DNA of 64,000 nt from positions 186,001-250,000 of the forward strand of contig JBAOHI010000094.1 in the NCBI GenBank assembly GCA_037045535.1, written 5' to 3'. Positions 1 to 8,702 of this stretch are shown here, piece by piece. The DNA comes from Competibacter_A sp037045535 (GTDB taxonomy: Bacteria > Pseudomonadota > Gammaproteobacteria > Competibacterales > Competibacteraceae). Position 1 is the stretch's first letter; each line of letters begins with the position of its first letter. The notes under the pieces are model-generated. The model was not told the DNA's origin, searched no databases, and saw only the letters and a program-made list of their open reading frames with translations. Both the position numbers and the translations under genes were made by a program.

Positions 1-1019
1 TGGCTGCGCTCGCTTTTGGAGAAAATCTCCAGAGTGGGGAAGCGGTGGCCAAAACCGGCATAGGCGATCGCGTAATCGTTTTCGGCCACTACCAGGTTCC
101 GGTAAGCGGCGAAGTTGATGGCGGCCTCATTATAGAGATTGGGATTGGCCCGAACCCGCTGCAACTCCATTTCATTCTGGTTGCCGCGCTCGTCGATGGC
201 AACCAGTTGCTTGTGCAGATGGTCGAAAGAGGCACCGGCGGGTTTCAGCCAGTTCTGAAACACCGCGACATAGCGAACGTAGCGATTATTGACGTAAATA
301 TCGCGCATCGCATCGATGGTGAAGCGCAGATATTGGTAGTGTTCCTCGGGAGTCAGGGTTCCAGAAGAAGCCAGTTGATCATCATGGGTAGCGCCGTCGA
401 TAAAATGGCGCCGGGCGACGATCAGTTCGTGGCCACCACCGAAAAAAGCGTTAGCGAACTGCAAGCGCTCGTCCACCGACATCCGCTCCCAGGCCGATTC
501 ATCGAACCCGGCGGCCTTCAACCGTTGCTCGGACATCCTGAGAACGTGCTGGCGCCCCGATTCGGAGGCCAGATAGTTACGTTTGTGCAGCTCGACGGCA
601 TCCGGCAGCCGATAGCCAAAGTTTTTCCGCCAATAGTCGAAGGAAATGATTTCGAACAGGTTGGGCAGGCGCCGAAATTCGGCGACCGTATCGAACACGG
701 CATCGGCCAGGAGATGGCGCAGGGTGATGTATTTATCGTCGGTTTTGACCAGCCGCGCCTTTTCGGGTGGCGTGTCCAGATACAGCCGAGCACAGAAGGC
801 GCAATGGGCGTCGGTTCGGGTCCGGTCGAGAGGAACGGGATTGGGGGGCTTTATGCCGAGCGGACGATTGCCGCGACCAGGAACAGTCCATACTTCCGTC
901 CCTGTGAACGGATTGACCTGTTTGATGGTCCCGTCTGCCATCCGCATCAGATAATTAGATTCGGGAATGGTCTGCGGCAACATGATAAATTTGGCCTCGT
1001 CGTGGGTCAGTGCTTCCAT
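1..1019 (-). CDS. GalT-like protein of the DUF4921 type, partial (3' end beyond the window)
   Basis: Read on the minus strand from the ATG at 1019, an open frame runs off the left edge, showing about 339 residues without a stop. It has a CxxC pair (HCAFC, about residue 72) and, near residue 267, the triad-like motif FDHLHKQLVA. Both recall the zinc and active-site regions of galactose-1-phosphate uridylyltransferase/HIT-superfamily nucleotidyl transferases. Overall it resembles the DUF4921 family, whose substrate I do not know. The plus-strand open frame over the same DNA is its antisense shadow. It is the downstream partner of the small gene at 1051-1404, 31 bp away, so the two are probably co-transcribed. 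The family assignment comes from recalled sequence similarity. Confidence 0.75.
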   Translation of the reverse strand, partial: MEALTHDEAKFIMLPQTIPESNYLMRMADGTIKQVNPFTGTEVWTVPGRGNRPLGIKPPNPVPLDRTRTDAHCAFCARLYLDTPPEKARLVKTDDKYITLRHLLADAVFDTVAEFRRLPNLFEIISFDYWRKNFGYRLPDAVELHKRNYLASESGRQHVLRMSEQRLKAAGFDESAWERMSVDERLQFANAFFGGGHELIVARRHFIDGATHDDQLASSGTLTPEEHYQYLRFTIDAMRDIYVNNRYVRYVAVFQNWLKPAGASFDHLHKQLVAIDERGNQNEMELQRVRANPNLYNEAAINFAAYRNLVVAENDYAIAYAGFGHRFPTLEIFSKSERS

Positions 1020-1050
1020 GCAAGGGAAACAAAGAAGGATCGTGCGGTAT

Positions 1051-1404
1051 TTACAGCGTCGAAGGAGCAGGCGGTTGGGCCAGCCGATATCGCAAAGGTT
1101 CCGTGCTGCGGATATGGTCGTTTAGCCTGTCCATCGACTCCTGGGGCGCTTCCGACCAGCGGTGTTCATGGTCGCCGGGATCCAGCGACTGCCAAGCCAC
1201 CACCTGCCCGGCATAGTCGAGCGTCAACAAATGCCGGAACGACTCCATCTCCGACTTATTGCCTCGCTTGAAGTAGCGGTAGGGATCGATACCGGACCAG
1301 AGCAAAACGCCCACTTCATCGGTCGGTTCACCGACATAGCCAACAATTCGAAACGGATCATCGAACACCAGGCGAGGTCTCGAAGAAGGGGTATCATCAT
1401 TCAT
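1051..1404 (-). CDS. Small hypothetical protein, 117 aa
   Basis: An acidic, tryptophan-containing protein beginning MNDDTPSSRP, with no signal peptide or membrane segment. I do not recognise a family. The middle part (residues 20-60, with GEPTDEVGVLLWSG and KSEMESFRHLL) looks like a compact alpha/beta domain rather than random translation, and base composition matches the neighbouring genes. It lies 31 bp upstream of the GalT-like gene on the same strand and probably shares its message. About 230 bp without a recognisable gene (1405-1638) separate it from the thioesterase gene upstream. Confidence 0.55.
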   Translation of the reverse strand: MNDDTPSSRPRLVFDDPFRIVGYVGEPTDEVGVLLWSGIDPYRYFKRGNKSEMESFRHLLTLDYAGQVVAWQSLDPGDHEHRWSEAPQESMDRLNDHIRSTEPLRYRLAQPPAPSTL

Positions 1405-1638
1405 GACAGGTGCCTCCGAGGCATAACCGAATCATAATAAAGTGTAGACTAGGGTCACAGCGTCGTACCAATAACTCCTCAGCAAGCCTCCAAGCGGAAA
1501 GAACGCCGCACGGTGGGCGGACACCGCTTCCATGACATGCGCATAATATTTAGTATCACCTCAGTAGCAGCATCTAGAGACGCCGATGGCAAGCCCGCCC
1601 CTCCTCCATAACCGAACAGGCATTTCCCGTGGAACTTC

Positions 1639-2028
1639 CTACCGGTCGGCCGACAGCGTAGCTCTGTGACCGGCCCGCCGGTAGACCGTTCCGGTGAAGA
1701 TCGCGAGCAGGGTCGATCCGCTGCGTACTTCCACTTGATACACCGCCGTACTCCGTCCCAAATGCACTTCCGTCGCCCGTGCTTCCACTTCTGCGTTGAC
1801 CTGGCTGGGTTGCAGATATTCGATATGTGCGGCAAGCGCGACAGCCAGGATCCCGTGCGAATTGGAGGCAAGCGCGAAGGCAGCATCGGCCACCGAATAT
1901 AGAAAACCACCGTGCGCCGATCCCCAGCTATTGAGAAACTCTGGCCGGATGGTACCCCACACCCGCGCCTGGCCGGGCGCCGGAACTTCGGCCTGTAGGC
2001 CGAGCGCGATCATAAATGGATCCAACAT
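1639..2028 (-). CDS. PaaI-type hotdog-fold thioesterase, 129 aa
   Basis: The length and layout are those of the PaaI/YbgC hotdog thioesterases, which hydrolyse acyl- or aryl-CoA thioesters in the cytoplasm. The family signature is visible at residues 33-52: N-S-W-G-S-AHGGFLYSVADAAFALA, where the HGG turn and the following acidic residue form the catalytic helix start. The second half (EYLQP, then VHLGRSTAVYQVEV) matches the sheet that closes the hotdog. No CoA-catabolic operon surrounds it, so the substrate cannot be told. Start chosen at the ATG at 2028, giving the usual short N-terminus (MLDPFMIALGL). Confidence 0.85.
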   Translation of the reverse strand: MLDPFMIALGLQAEVPAPGQARVWGTIRPEFLNSWGSAHGGFLYSVADAAFALASNSHGILAVALAAHIEYLQPSQVNAEVEARATEVHLGRSTAVYQVEVRSGSTLLAIFTGTVYRRAGHRATLSADR

Positions 2029-2089
2029 GCAAAATTTCCGTGTGAGTTTTCAATGAGCGGATGCGATGGCAGGACGCAGCTGAAAGATT

Positions 2090-3028
2090 TTAAGTCACTG
2101 CTCGTAACACGGCCATCGGACCCCGGCTCTTCAGCGTGTCAAGTTGCGCCCGATTTCTGACGAATAGCGAACCCACAAAGCTGAGGGCGTTGATCGAAAT
2201 TCCCGCAAACTCCTCCTGCCGACGCGGCACCAATAACAACCAGTCGCGAGTAACGAGGAGATTGTAAGGCCCAGACTGGCGGATTTCGCCATCGATCCGA
2301 ATGGGGCCCATGCCCAGCCTCTGTAACAGGGTCTGATAGCGTTCGTGTAACACTTCCGCCAATGCGAACGGCCGTTCCACCAATGCCGGGTCCAACACCG
2401 CGAACGCGTGCCGGAAAGGCAACCCCGGAACCGTCTCGGCGCCACCGCGAACGGCATCCCGCAACAAGGTGTCGAACGGCCCCCACGGCATCGCATCGAC
2501 CAACGGCAACGGCACCCATTGCAAATGCTTGTGCGGCTGGCTAGCACCGGCCGCCGCGCCGCCATTGTAGAAACCCAGTCCCTCGCGCTCGGCTAGAACC
2601 TGGCAAAGCGCTTGAAAATCAGCCAAGTCCAGCAGCGTTTCTTGCTGGACAAAACGGCGGGTCACGATCAACAGATGATGATCGATGACGTTGAATTTAT
2701 TGAGCAGCGCCAAATGGGTCGTGGACAGATCAGCGACGAACAGTGCTTCCTCGTAAGGCAGAAAAGGGTTGGTCGATGCACCGCTCGAACGACTTTGCTC
2801 GACTTGGCGCAACCGATCCGCGTCCTTACGCGCCAAGTTCGCGACAACCCGAACCAGGAAGCGCACGCCATCGTCCTCGACGAACTCCAGCGCCGTGTCG
2901 ATGGGTTTCAAGGCCCCGCTGGCAAGCGCTTCCTCTTGCCGTCGCTGGACCCGCGACCACAGCGCACCATGTGCTAGTCGTTGCTCCGCGGACATGATCG
3001 AACAAAATGTTGAGTCAGCGATCATCAT
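2090..3028 (-). CDS. ATP adenylyltransferase (Ap4A phosphorylase family), 312 aa
   Basis: The protein matches the ATP adenylyltransferase/Ap4A phosphorylase family (Apa1/Apa2 type). These cleave diadenosine tetraphosphate by phosphorolysis or make it in reverse, through a histidine nucleotidyl intermediate. Visible marks are NPFLPYEEALFV (about residues 87-98), the DHHLLIVTRRF strand (116-126), and the HIT-like catalytic motif QPHKHLQWVPLPL with histidines at about 166 and 168. Its ATG overlaps the stop of the LacI-family gene by 4 bp, so the two are translationally coupled. It is unusual for an Ap4A enzyme to be coupled to a sugar-operon regulator. An internal ATG at residue 12 is an alternative start. 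Confidence 0.85.
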   Translation of the reverse strand: MMIADSTFCSIMSAEQRLAHGALWSRVQRRQEEALASGALKPIDTALEFVEDDGVRFLVRVVANLARKDADRLRQVEQSRSSGASTNPFLPYEEALFVADLSTTHLALLNKFNVIDHHLLIVTRRFVQQETLLDLADFQALCQVLAEREGLGFYNGGAAAGASQPHKHLQWVPLPLVDAMPWGPFDTLLRDAVRGGAETVPGLPFRHAFAVLDPALVERPFALAEVLHERYQTLLQRLGMGPIRIDGEIRQSGPYNLLVTRDWLLLVPRRQEEFAGISINALSFVGSLFVRNRAQLDTLKSRGPMAVLRAVT

Positions 3029-4047
3029 GCTATCGATGTCAAGCCGGTCGCTTGGACTCGCTTCGCGCTTGACCCGCGTTCGATCAGCTCTCCACGTAAG
3101 ACGACGCGGCGTACTGCCTGCTCCGGTTTGTCGATCCGCTGGAGCAGCAGCTCGATGGCCGCTCTCCCAATATCGTAGATCGGCTGAGCGATGACGGTGA
3201 TGCCCGGTTCCACCAGCCGGGTCCAGGGCAGATCGTCGAAGCCGGCGAGCGCGACCGAATCGGGAAACCGTACTTGAGCCTCCCGCAACGCTTCGGTCAG
3301 TCCCAGTAAGATCAGGCCGCTGCTACCCACTAATGCATCGGGCAGCGGTCGACGGTGCAATCGCTCGCGCGCGGCGGCTCGGGCGCGGTCCACGGTCGCT
3401 GGCAACGCTTCGGCTTGGGCTTCCAACCCGTGCGCGGCCATCGCCGCCGCGTAGCCCTCGCGTCGCTGGCGGCCGGTAGCGCTGGTCGTGCCGTAGAAAA
3501 AGACATTCCGCCGATAACCGCTGTCGATCAAGTGTGTCGTTAGCCGATACGCCGCATCAACATTGTCAAGCACCACCGCGTCGGCGGTGGTGTCGCGGTT
3601 GCAACGATCCACCAGCACCACCGGAAACGGATAATCACTTGGGCGGAAACCGGCCAGCGCCGCGAGCGTGGGCGACAGAATCACCCCGCTCACGTTTTCA
3701 TCTCGCATCAGGTCGAGATACAGCGATTCTTTCTCGGAATCTTCGTCGGCGTTGCACAGAATCACCCGCAAGTGATGCTGATACGCCACATCTTCAACAG
3801 CCCGGCTCACTTCGGTGAAGAACGGATTGCGAATATCCGACACGATCAAGCCAATAGTGTCCGTTCGCCGCGACCGCAAGCGCCGTGCGGCCAGATCCGG
3901 CCGATAATCTAGCGCTTCGACCGCCATCAGCACGCGTTGGCGAATCGATTCGCTCACGCCAGCATGGCCTGCCAGTACGCGCGAAACCGACGCCACCGAA
4001 ACACCCGCCCGCATCGCCACATCCTTGATCTGCGCCATCTGTGCCAC
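3025..4047 (-). CDS. LacI-family transcriptional regulator, 340 aa
   Basis: This is a full-length LacI/PurR-type repressor. Residues 5-50 form the helix-turn-helix and hinge (IKDVAMRAGVSVASVSRVLA, then a second helix ending RPDLAARRLRS). The rest is a periplasmic-binding-protein-like effector domain (TIGLIVSDIRNPFFTEV through FDDLPWTRLVEPGITVIAQP). It is divergent from the porin/sugar ABC operon, and LacI-type palindromes lie both before its own start and in the operon promoter. It most likely represses that operon and itself in response to the transported sugar. The true start may be the fourth codon (MAQIKDVA). The effector is probably a ribose-, fructose- or related sugar, by inference from the operon. 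Confidence 0.9.
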   Translation of the reverse strand: MAQMAQIKDVAMRAGVSVASVSRVLAGHAGVSESIRQRVLMAVEALDYRPDLAARRLRSRRTDTIGLIVSDIRNPFFTEVSRAVEDVAYQHHLRVILCNADEDSEKESLYLDLMRDENVSGVILSPTLAALAGFRPSDYPFPVVLVDRCNRDTTADAVVLDNVDAAYRLTTHLIDSGYRRNVFFYGTTSATGRQRREGYAAAMAAHGLEAQAEALPATVDRARAAARERLHRRPLPDALVGSSGLILLGLTEALREAQVRFPDSVALAGFDDLPWTRLVEPGITVIAQPIYDIGRAAIELLLQRIDKPEQAVRRVVLRGELIERGSSAKRVQATGLTSIA

Positions 4048-4060
4048 TCCCCGGTAATAA

Positions 4061-4072
4061 GTAAACGATTAC
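4061..4072. promoter_or_regulatory. LacI-type operator near the regulator start
   Basis: The sequence GTAAACGATTAC is a near-perfect 12-bp palindrome with the central CG usual for LacI-family operators, 13 bp upstream of the regulator's start. It matches the two sites in the porin promoter region at 10-11 of 12 positions, which suggests autoregulation. Confidence 0.7.
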
Positions 4073-4155
4073 ATCTATTTTCACACATCAGCGAGCGATT
4101 TGCACGCAAATCTATTTCGCGATGACTTCACATGGACAGTCAAGTTTATAAAAAA

Positions 4156-4169
4156 TTGATCTATATCAA
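4156..4169. promoter_or_regulatory. FNR/Anr-type box
   Basis: TTGATCTATATCAA matches the FNR consensus TTGAT-N4-ATCAA at every defined position. It lies in the divergent spacer between the regulator and the porin, about 71 bp upstream of the predicted porin -35 box. This suggests that oxygen status, as well as sugar, controls one or both directions. Confidence 0.6.
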
Positions 4170-4239
4170 CTATAAACCAACAAGAATTTTCAACTGGTAG
4201 GTTACCGTCGCCTCTCTGGCAAAATTCTTTGAGCATTGC

Positions 4240-4268
4240 TTGACAAATAATAAGTAATCGATTACAAA
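4240..4268 (+). promoter_or_regulatory. Predicted sigma-70 promoter of the porin/sugar operon
   Basis: A perfect -35 box TTGACA (4240-4245) is followed after 17 bp by TACAAA (4263-4268), a 4-of-6 match to the -10 box. The operator at 4254-4265 sits between and into the boxes, so a bound LacI-type repressor would block polymerase. The untranslated leader would be about 190 bp and contains a short ACATGTT/AACATGT hairpin near 4401-4423. Confidence 0.6.
4254..4265. promoter_or_regulatory. LacI-type operator inside the porin promoter
   Basis: GTAATCGATTAC is a perfect 12-bp palindrome with a central CG, placed between the predicted -35 and -10 boxes of the porin operon. It is the best of the three operators and the likely main repression site for the divergent LacI-family regulator. 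Confidence 0.75.
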
Positions 4269-4309
4269 TTTACTTAATCAAATTTCAATATAGACTTATT
4301 TTTAATGAT

Positions 4310-4321
4310 GATAACGATTAC
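4310..4321. promoter_or_regulatory. LacI-type operator downstream of the porin promoter
   Basis: GATAACGATTAC shares the half-site and central CG with the other two operators. It lies 56 bp (centre to centre) from the promoter operator. Such spacing would allow two repressor dimers to cooperate or to loop with the site at 4061. Confidence 0.6.
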
Positions 4322-4467
4322 AAAATATTCAGTGATCCAAGCCACCAAACCACCGCCGGAGGATTCGTAACAGACGTTCGCAATATCTACTGGCTTACAA
4401 ACATGTTCCTTAACGAAACATGTATCACTGTTTGTTTTAGGCGTTCACTCCCCGAGGATTCCAAATC

Positions 4468-5541
4468 ATGAAAAAAATAGCTATTTCGCTGGCAGTGACA
4501 GCTGCTCTGGCCGCCCCTCTCGCCGCGCAAGCCGATACAACCCTGTACGGCGAAGCCCGGCTATCGGTGGATTACATCGACAACCATATTCAGGGCACCG
4601 ATCCCTATTGGGACGTGATCGACGACGGCTCCAAGTTGGGCATCAAAGGCACCGAGGATCTAGGGGGCGGCATGAAGGCTCTCTACATGTGGGAATTCAG
4701 CGTCGATATGACCGAAGGTGGAAACTTCAGCGGCCTCAATCAGAAATTCGCTGGTCTGACCGGTGGATTTGGCACCCTGACCCTGGGCACCCAGGATACG
4801 CCGTACTGGAAAGTGCTGAACGTGATCGATATTTGGAACAGTTCCAAGATACTCAACGGCTCGACCTACCTGGGTGGCACGGTCACCCAGGAAACCAACG
4901 TGAACGGCGCGCTCTCGACCCTACCCAACAACATCGATTACCAGACACCGATCTTCAACGGCTTCAGCGCCGAAGCGATGCTGGTACTCGACGGCACGGG
5001 GGACACGGTGTTGGGGACTCCAAACATGTCCGACGGTATCGATATCTGGAGCGTGAACGTCAAATACAACCAAGGCCCTTACTTTGCCGGGCTGACCTAC
5101 ATCAAGCTCAACGGCGACAGCACTATGAACATGGGTCAGGGCCGGACCGCCGACCTTGATTTGGCAAACTGGGGCCTCGGGTTGGGCTACAAAACCAACC
5201 AATGGCTGGTCGGCCTGATTTACGAGCAAGGGGACTTCGCCGACGTGAATTTCGATCGCCACGTCCGCGTCAACGGCGTGCCGCTCGCCACCGGTAATGA
5301 TGCCTCTAGCTGGTATCTAACCGGCCAGTACGCCTTCGGCAACAACACTCTTCGAGCGGCTTACGGCCAGACCGACACCGGTATCGATGGCGAAGATACG
5401 ATCGATAACTGGCGGCTCGGCTACCAGTACAACTTCAGCAAACGGACCTTGATTTGGGTTGAGTACAGCGGTCGGGATGCCAACACGCCCCTTTACGACG
5501 ATCAAGACGTTGTTTCCATTGGGACTCGGCACTACTTCTAA
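4468..5541 (+). CDS. Outer-membrane general porin, 357 aa
   Basis: The protein has a clear Sec signal peptide (MKKIAISLAVTAALAAPLAAQA, cleaved before DTTLYG). The mature chain starts with the typical porin first strand (DTTLYGEARLSVDYID) and ends in the outer-membrane targeting strand VVSIGTRHYF with terminal Phe. Length and alternating aromatic strands fit a 16-stranded trimeric porin. It would let small sugars cross the outer membrane ahead of the ABC system encoded next. It is the first gene after the LacI-controlled promoter, with about 130 bp between its stop and the next start. Start chosen at the ATG that gives the intact signal peptide. Confidence 0.9.
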   Translation: MKKIAISLAVTAALAAPLAAQADTTLYGEARLSVDYIDNHIQGTDPYWDVIDDGSKLGIKGTEDLGGGMKALYMWEFSVDMTEGGNFSGLNQKFAGLTGGFGTLTLGTQDTPYWKVLNVIDIWNSSKILNGSTYLGGTVTQETNVNGALSTLPNNIDYQTPIFNGFSAEAMLVLDGTGDTVLGTPNMSDGIDIWSVNVKYNQGPYFAGLTYIKLNGDSTMNMGQGRTADLDLANWGLGLGYKTNQWLVGLIYEQGDFADVNFDRHVRVNGVPLATGNDASSWYLTGQYAFGNNTLRAAYGQTDTGIDGEDTIDNWRLGYQYNFSKRTLIWVEYSGRDANTPLYDDQDVVSIGTRHYF

Positions 5542-5670
5542 GTTCAGCGCCGTAACTTAAAAGCCCGGAGCGCAGGCATGTGGTTCGCGCTTCGGGAACC
5601 TCCACCGCATCTGATGATAGCTCTCCACTCCGCTATTCCTAAAACCCTACCCCGTCGAGGTGCGAGCTCC

Positions 5671-7135
5671 ATGAAAAAAGCATCCTCAACTGTCATACGG
5701 GCCGGCTTGTTGAGCCTAGCCTTGGTCGCGACGACGGCGGCCGACGAATGCAATCCGAACTACAGCGGCATCACTCTAGACGTCGGCACCCGGACCCGGC
5801 CGTTCATCGCCAGCGCCATCGAAATGGCCGCCAAAGGCTGGGAAAAACGGACCTGCGGCAAGATCAACATCCTGGAATTTCCGGTCGATCAGCTTTACCA
5901 GACTTATCTCGGCGCCCTGGTCGCGGGCGAAGGCAAATTCGACGTGATCACCTTTGGCCCGTTCTGGACGCCAGATTTCGCGCCCTATCTGTCGGACATG
6001 CCGGCTTCAATGCGCGGGACCGAGTCCTGGAACGACATCCTGCCGGTCTACCGCGACCGCCTGATGGTCTGGAACGGTCGCTACCTGTCGCAAACCATCG
6101 ACGGTGACCAGCACATTCTGTACTACCGGCTGGACCTGTTCGCCAACCCGCAGGAACGGCAACGCTTCAAGGAAAAATACGGCTACGATCTCGCGCCACC
6201 CGCGACTTGGGCGCAGTACTACCAGATCGCCGAATTCTTCAATCGGCCAGCGGCCAATTTGTGGGGCACCGCCGAAGCTTACCGACGCGGCGGCGAGCAG
6301 TTCTGGTACTTCTTCACCCACGCCGCCGCCTACACCCACCATCCAAGGCTACCAGGCTCGATGTTCTTCGACCCGGACACCCTGGACGCCCAGATCAACA
6401 ATCCGGGTTGGGTCAAAGCGCTGGAAGATTACATCAACGGTCTCAACGTGGCGCCGCCGGGCGCGCTGGGCTTCACCTCGGCCGATATTCACAACATCTT
6501 CGCCGGCGGTTCGGTGGCGATGAACTTCGATTGGGGCGATACCGGCGTCAACGCCGCCGACGCTAAAACCAGCTTGATCGCCGGTAAAGTCGGCACGGCC
6601 ATGCTGCCGGGTTCGAAGCAGGTCTGGAACTATAAAACCCGACAGTGGGACGCCTTCCCGAACGTCAACCGTGTGCCGTTTCTTAGCCTTCGGCGGCTGG
6701 CAGGCGGCGGTGCCCGCCAACGCCAAGCACATCGAAGCGGCCTGGAACTTCATCGAGTGGTTGTCCAGCCCCGACGTCAGCGGTGAAGCGGTGGTCACGC
6801 CGCAAGCGGGCATCAACCCCTACCGGCAGAGCCATTTCGACCGAGAGCGGTGGCTCAAGCTGTTTACCCCCGAAGAAGCCACGCTGTATCTGGACGCGCA
6901 ACGGGAAAGCTTGCAATCGCCGAACGTCGCCCTGGATCTGCGCATCCCCGGTCACTACGCCTACACCCAGGCACTGGAAGTGCAGTTGACGCGGGCGCTG
7001 AACTTCGAAATCTCGCCCCAGGAAGCGCTCAACAACGTGGCCAAAGCCTGGAACGCCCTGACCGACCGCTTCGGGCGCGACAAGCAGCGCGCGGCCTACC
7101 GAGCATCGATGGGCCTGGATAGCGAGGTGAAATGA
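5671..7135 (+). pseudogene. Family-1 extracellular sugar-binding protein, disrupted by a one-base frameshift
   Basis: From the ATG at 5671 a signal peptide (MKKASSTVIRAGLLSLALVATTAA) leads into a family-1 (maltose/multiple-sugar type) solute-binding protein: LDVGTRTRPFI, DVITFGPFWTPDFAPYL, then MFFDPDTLDAQINNPGWVKAL. Around 6680-6690 the frame changes by one extra base (...NVNRVPFL / AFGGWQAAVPANAKH...), and the C-terminal third continues in the other frame to 7135. Joined, the product would be about 487 residues. The stop is followed one base later by the ABC ATPase start, so the operon structure is intact. Either a recent mutation or a sequencing/assembly error could explain this. A family-1 binding protein beside a ribose-type ATPase and permease is unusual. 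Confidence 0.8.
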
Positions 7136-7136
7136 G

Positions 7137-8702
7137 ATGACAACCATTCCCGTTTCTCCCAATTCAACCACTACCCCAGCTCGCACACCCGCATTGGACA
7201 TGCGCGGCATCAGCAAAACTTTTCCCGGCGTCAAAGCACTCGACAACGTGCAACTGCAAGCCTGGACCGGCGAGATCCATTCGTTGATGGGCGAAAACGG
7301 CGCCGGCAAAAGCACGCTGATGAAGATTCTCTCGGGCGCCTACACCGCCGATTCCGGCGGCGAAATTCGCATCGATGGCCAATTGACGCCCATCACCGGC
7401 CCGAAGGCGGCCCGCGTGGCCGGCATCGCCATCATCTATCAAGAGCTGAGCCTCGCCCCCAACCTGACCGTGGCCGAGAACATCTATCTCGGCAACGAAC
7501 CGAAGCAGTTCGGCGTGCTGGCCGATCGGGCGGCCATGCGCCGGGAAACCGCCAAGGTGTTGGAACGGCTCGGCGCGGAGTTCGGTCCCGATACCGTCGT
7601 CAACACCCTATCCATCGCCGAACAGCAGCAAGTGGAAATCGCCCGGGCGCTGCATCAGCACAGCCATATCCTGATCATGGACGAACCGACTACCGCTCTC
7701 TCCACTCGCGAAACCGACCGCCTGTTCGAGCTGATCAAGCGGCTGCGGGACGAAGGTATCGCCATCCTTTATATCAGCCACCGGATGGCGGAAATCTACG
7801 AATTGTCCGACCGAGTCAGTGTGCTGCGCGATGGAACCTACGTCGGCACGCTGGATCGCGCCGAACTGTCGGCCGAGCGGCTGGTGCAGATGATGGTCGG
7901 TCGGCCGCTCTCCAACCTGTTCGACAAGCACAGCCACGCCACCGATCAAGTGGTACTGGAGGTTAAAAATCTCACCGACGGCGGCCGGCGGGTAAAGCCG
8001 TGCAGCTTGTCGCTCCACGCTGGCGAAGTGCTGGGGCTGGCCGGTCTGGTCGGCGCGGGCCGCAGCGAACTGGCACGGCTGATTTTCGGCGCCGACCGCA
8101 GCGCTGGTGGCGACATCTGGCTGGATGGGAAACGCCTGTCTCTCCGCAATCCGCTGGACGCGATCAACAACGGCATCGCCTACCTGACCGAAGATCGCAA
8201 GGCACAGGGCCTGTTTCTCGACATGAGCGTGCGCGAGAACATCACTATCAGCGTGTTGGGCCGCGATGCGCTGGCGGGCGGCCTGCTCAATCGGGCTGCC
8301 ATGACACGACTGACTGCCGGCTCGATCCAGGATCTGCGGGTACGCGTCGCCGGTCCCTTCGTCACGGCGGGCGCGCTGTCCGGCGGCAACCAGCAGAAAC
8401 TGCTGATCGCCCGCTGGATCGCCATTCATCCAAAAGTCTTGATTCTCGACGAACCGACCAAGGGCGTCGACATCGGTGCCAAGGCCGAAATCTATCGAAT
8501 CATCAGCGAACTGGCCGCCAAGGGCGTGGCGGTGCTGGTCATCTCCAGCGAATTGCCGGAAGTCATCGGCATCAGCGACCGCATCCTGGTCATGCGGGAA
8601 GGTGTCATCGTCGGCGAAGTCGGCGGTTCCAGCGGCACGGCGGCGACTCAAGAAAACATCATGGCCCTGGCAACGGGCACGACCGAAATGGTGCACTCAT
8701 GA
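7137..8702 (+). CDS. Sugar ABC transporter ATP-binding protein (RbsA/MglA/XylG type), 521 aa
   Basis: A two-domain ATPase of carbohydrate-uptake type 2. Domain 1 has Walker A GENGAGKST (residues 52-60), a signature-like segment LSIAEQQQVEIARAL and Walker B ILIMDEPTTALS. Domain 2 starts near residue 275, has the family's degenerate Walker A (GLVGAGRSELAR), the signature LSGGNQQKLLIARW and Walker B KVLILDEPTKGVD. The tandem arrangement with a degenerate second P-loop is typical of RbsA, MglA and XylG. It energises import of a monosaccharide from the periplasm together with the permease whose ATG overlaps its stop (ATGA at 8699). It is translationally linked to the preceding binding-protein gene, and codon use is typical for the GC-rich backbone. 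Confidence 0.93.
   Translation: MTTIPVSPNSTTTPARTPALDMRGISKTFPGVKALDNVQLQAWTGEIHSLMGENGAGKSTLMKILSGAYTADSGGEIRIDGQLTPITGPKAARVAGIAIIYQELSLAPNLTVAENIYLGNEPKQFGVLADRAAMRRETAKVLERLGAEFGPDTVVNTLSIAEQQQVEIARALHQHSHILIMDEPTTALSTRETDRLFELIKRLRDEGIAILYISHRMAEIYELSDRVSVLRDGTYVGTLDRAELSAERLVQMMVGRPLSNLFDKHSHATDQVVLEVKNLTDGGRRVKPCSLSLHAGEVLGLAGLVGAGRSELARLIFGADRSAGGDIWLDGKRLSLRNPLDAINNGIAYLTEDRKAQGLFLDMSVRENITISVLGRDALAGGLLNRAAMTRLTAGSIQDLRVRVAGPFVTAGALSGGNQQKLLIARWIAIHPKVLILDEPTKGVDIGAKAEIYRIISELAAKGVAVLVISSELPEVIGISDRILVMREGVIVGEVGGSSGTAATQENIMALATGTTEMVHS

Noticed and set aside
45..1271. Long plus-strand open frame (408 codons)
   Set aside because: It is antisense to the GalT-like gene and the small hypothetical. 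Its translation is low-complexity and fits no family, while the minus strand has clear motifs.
4401..4423. Hairpin in the porin leader as a terminator or riboswitch
   Set aside because: Only a seven-base stem, without a T-run or recognisable aptamer. Noted only as a leader hairpin.
7608..8696. Long minus-strand open frame inside the ABC ATPase gene
   Set aside because: An antisense shadow caused by GC-rich codon bias. The plus strand encodes all ATPase motifs in order.
8000..8698. Upstream extension of the permease frame
   Set aside because: The Arg-rich translation is the ATPase gene read out of frame. The permease start at 8699 overlaps the ATPase stop in the normal way.
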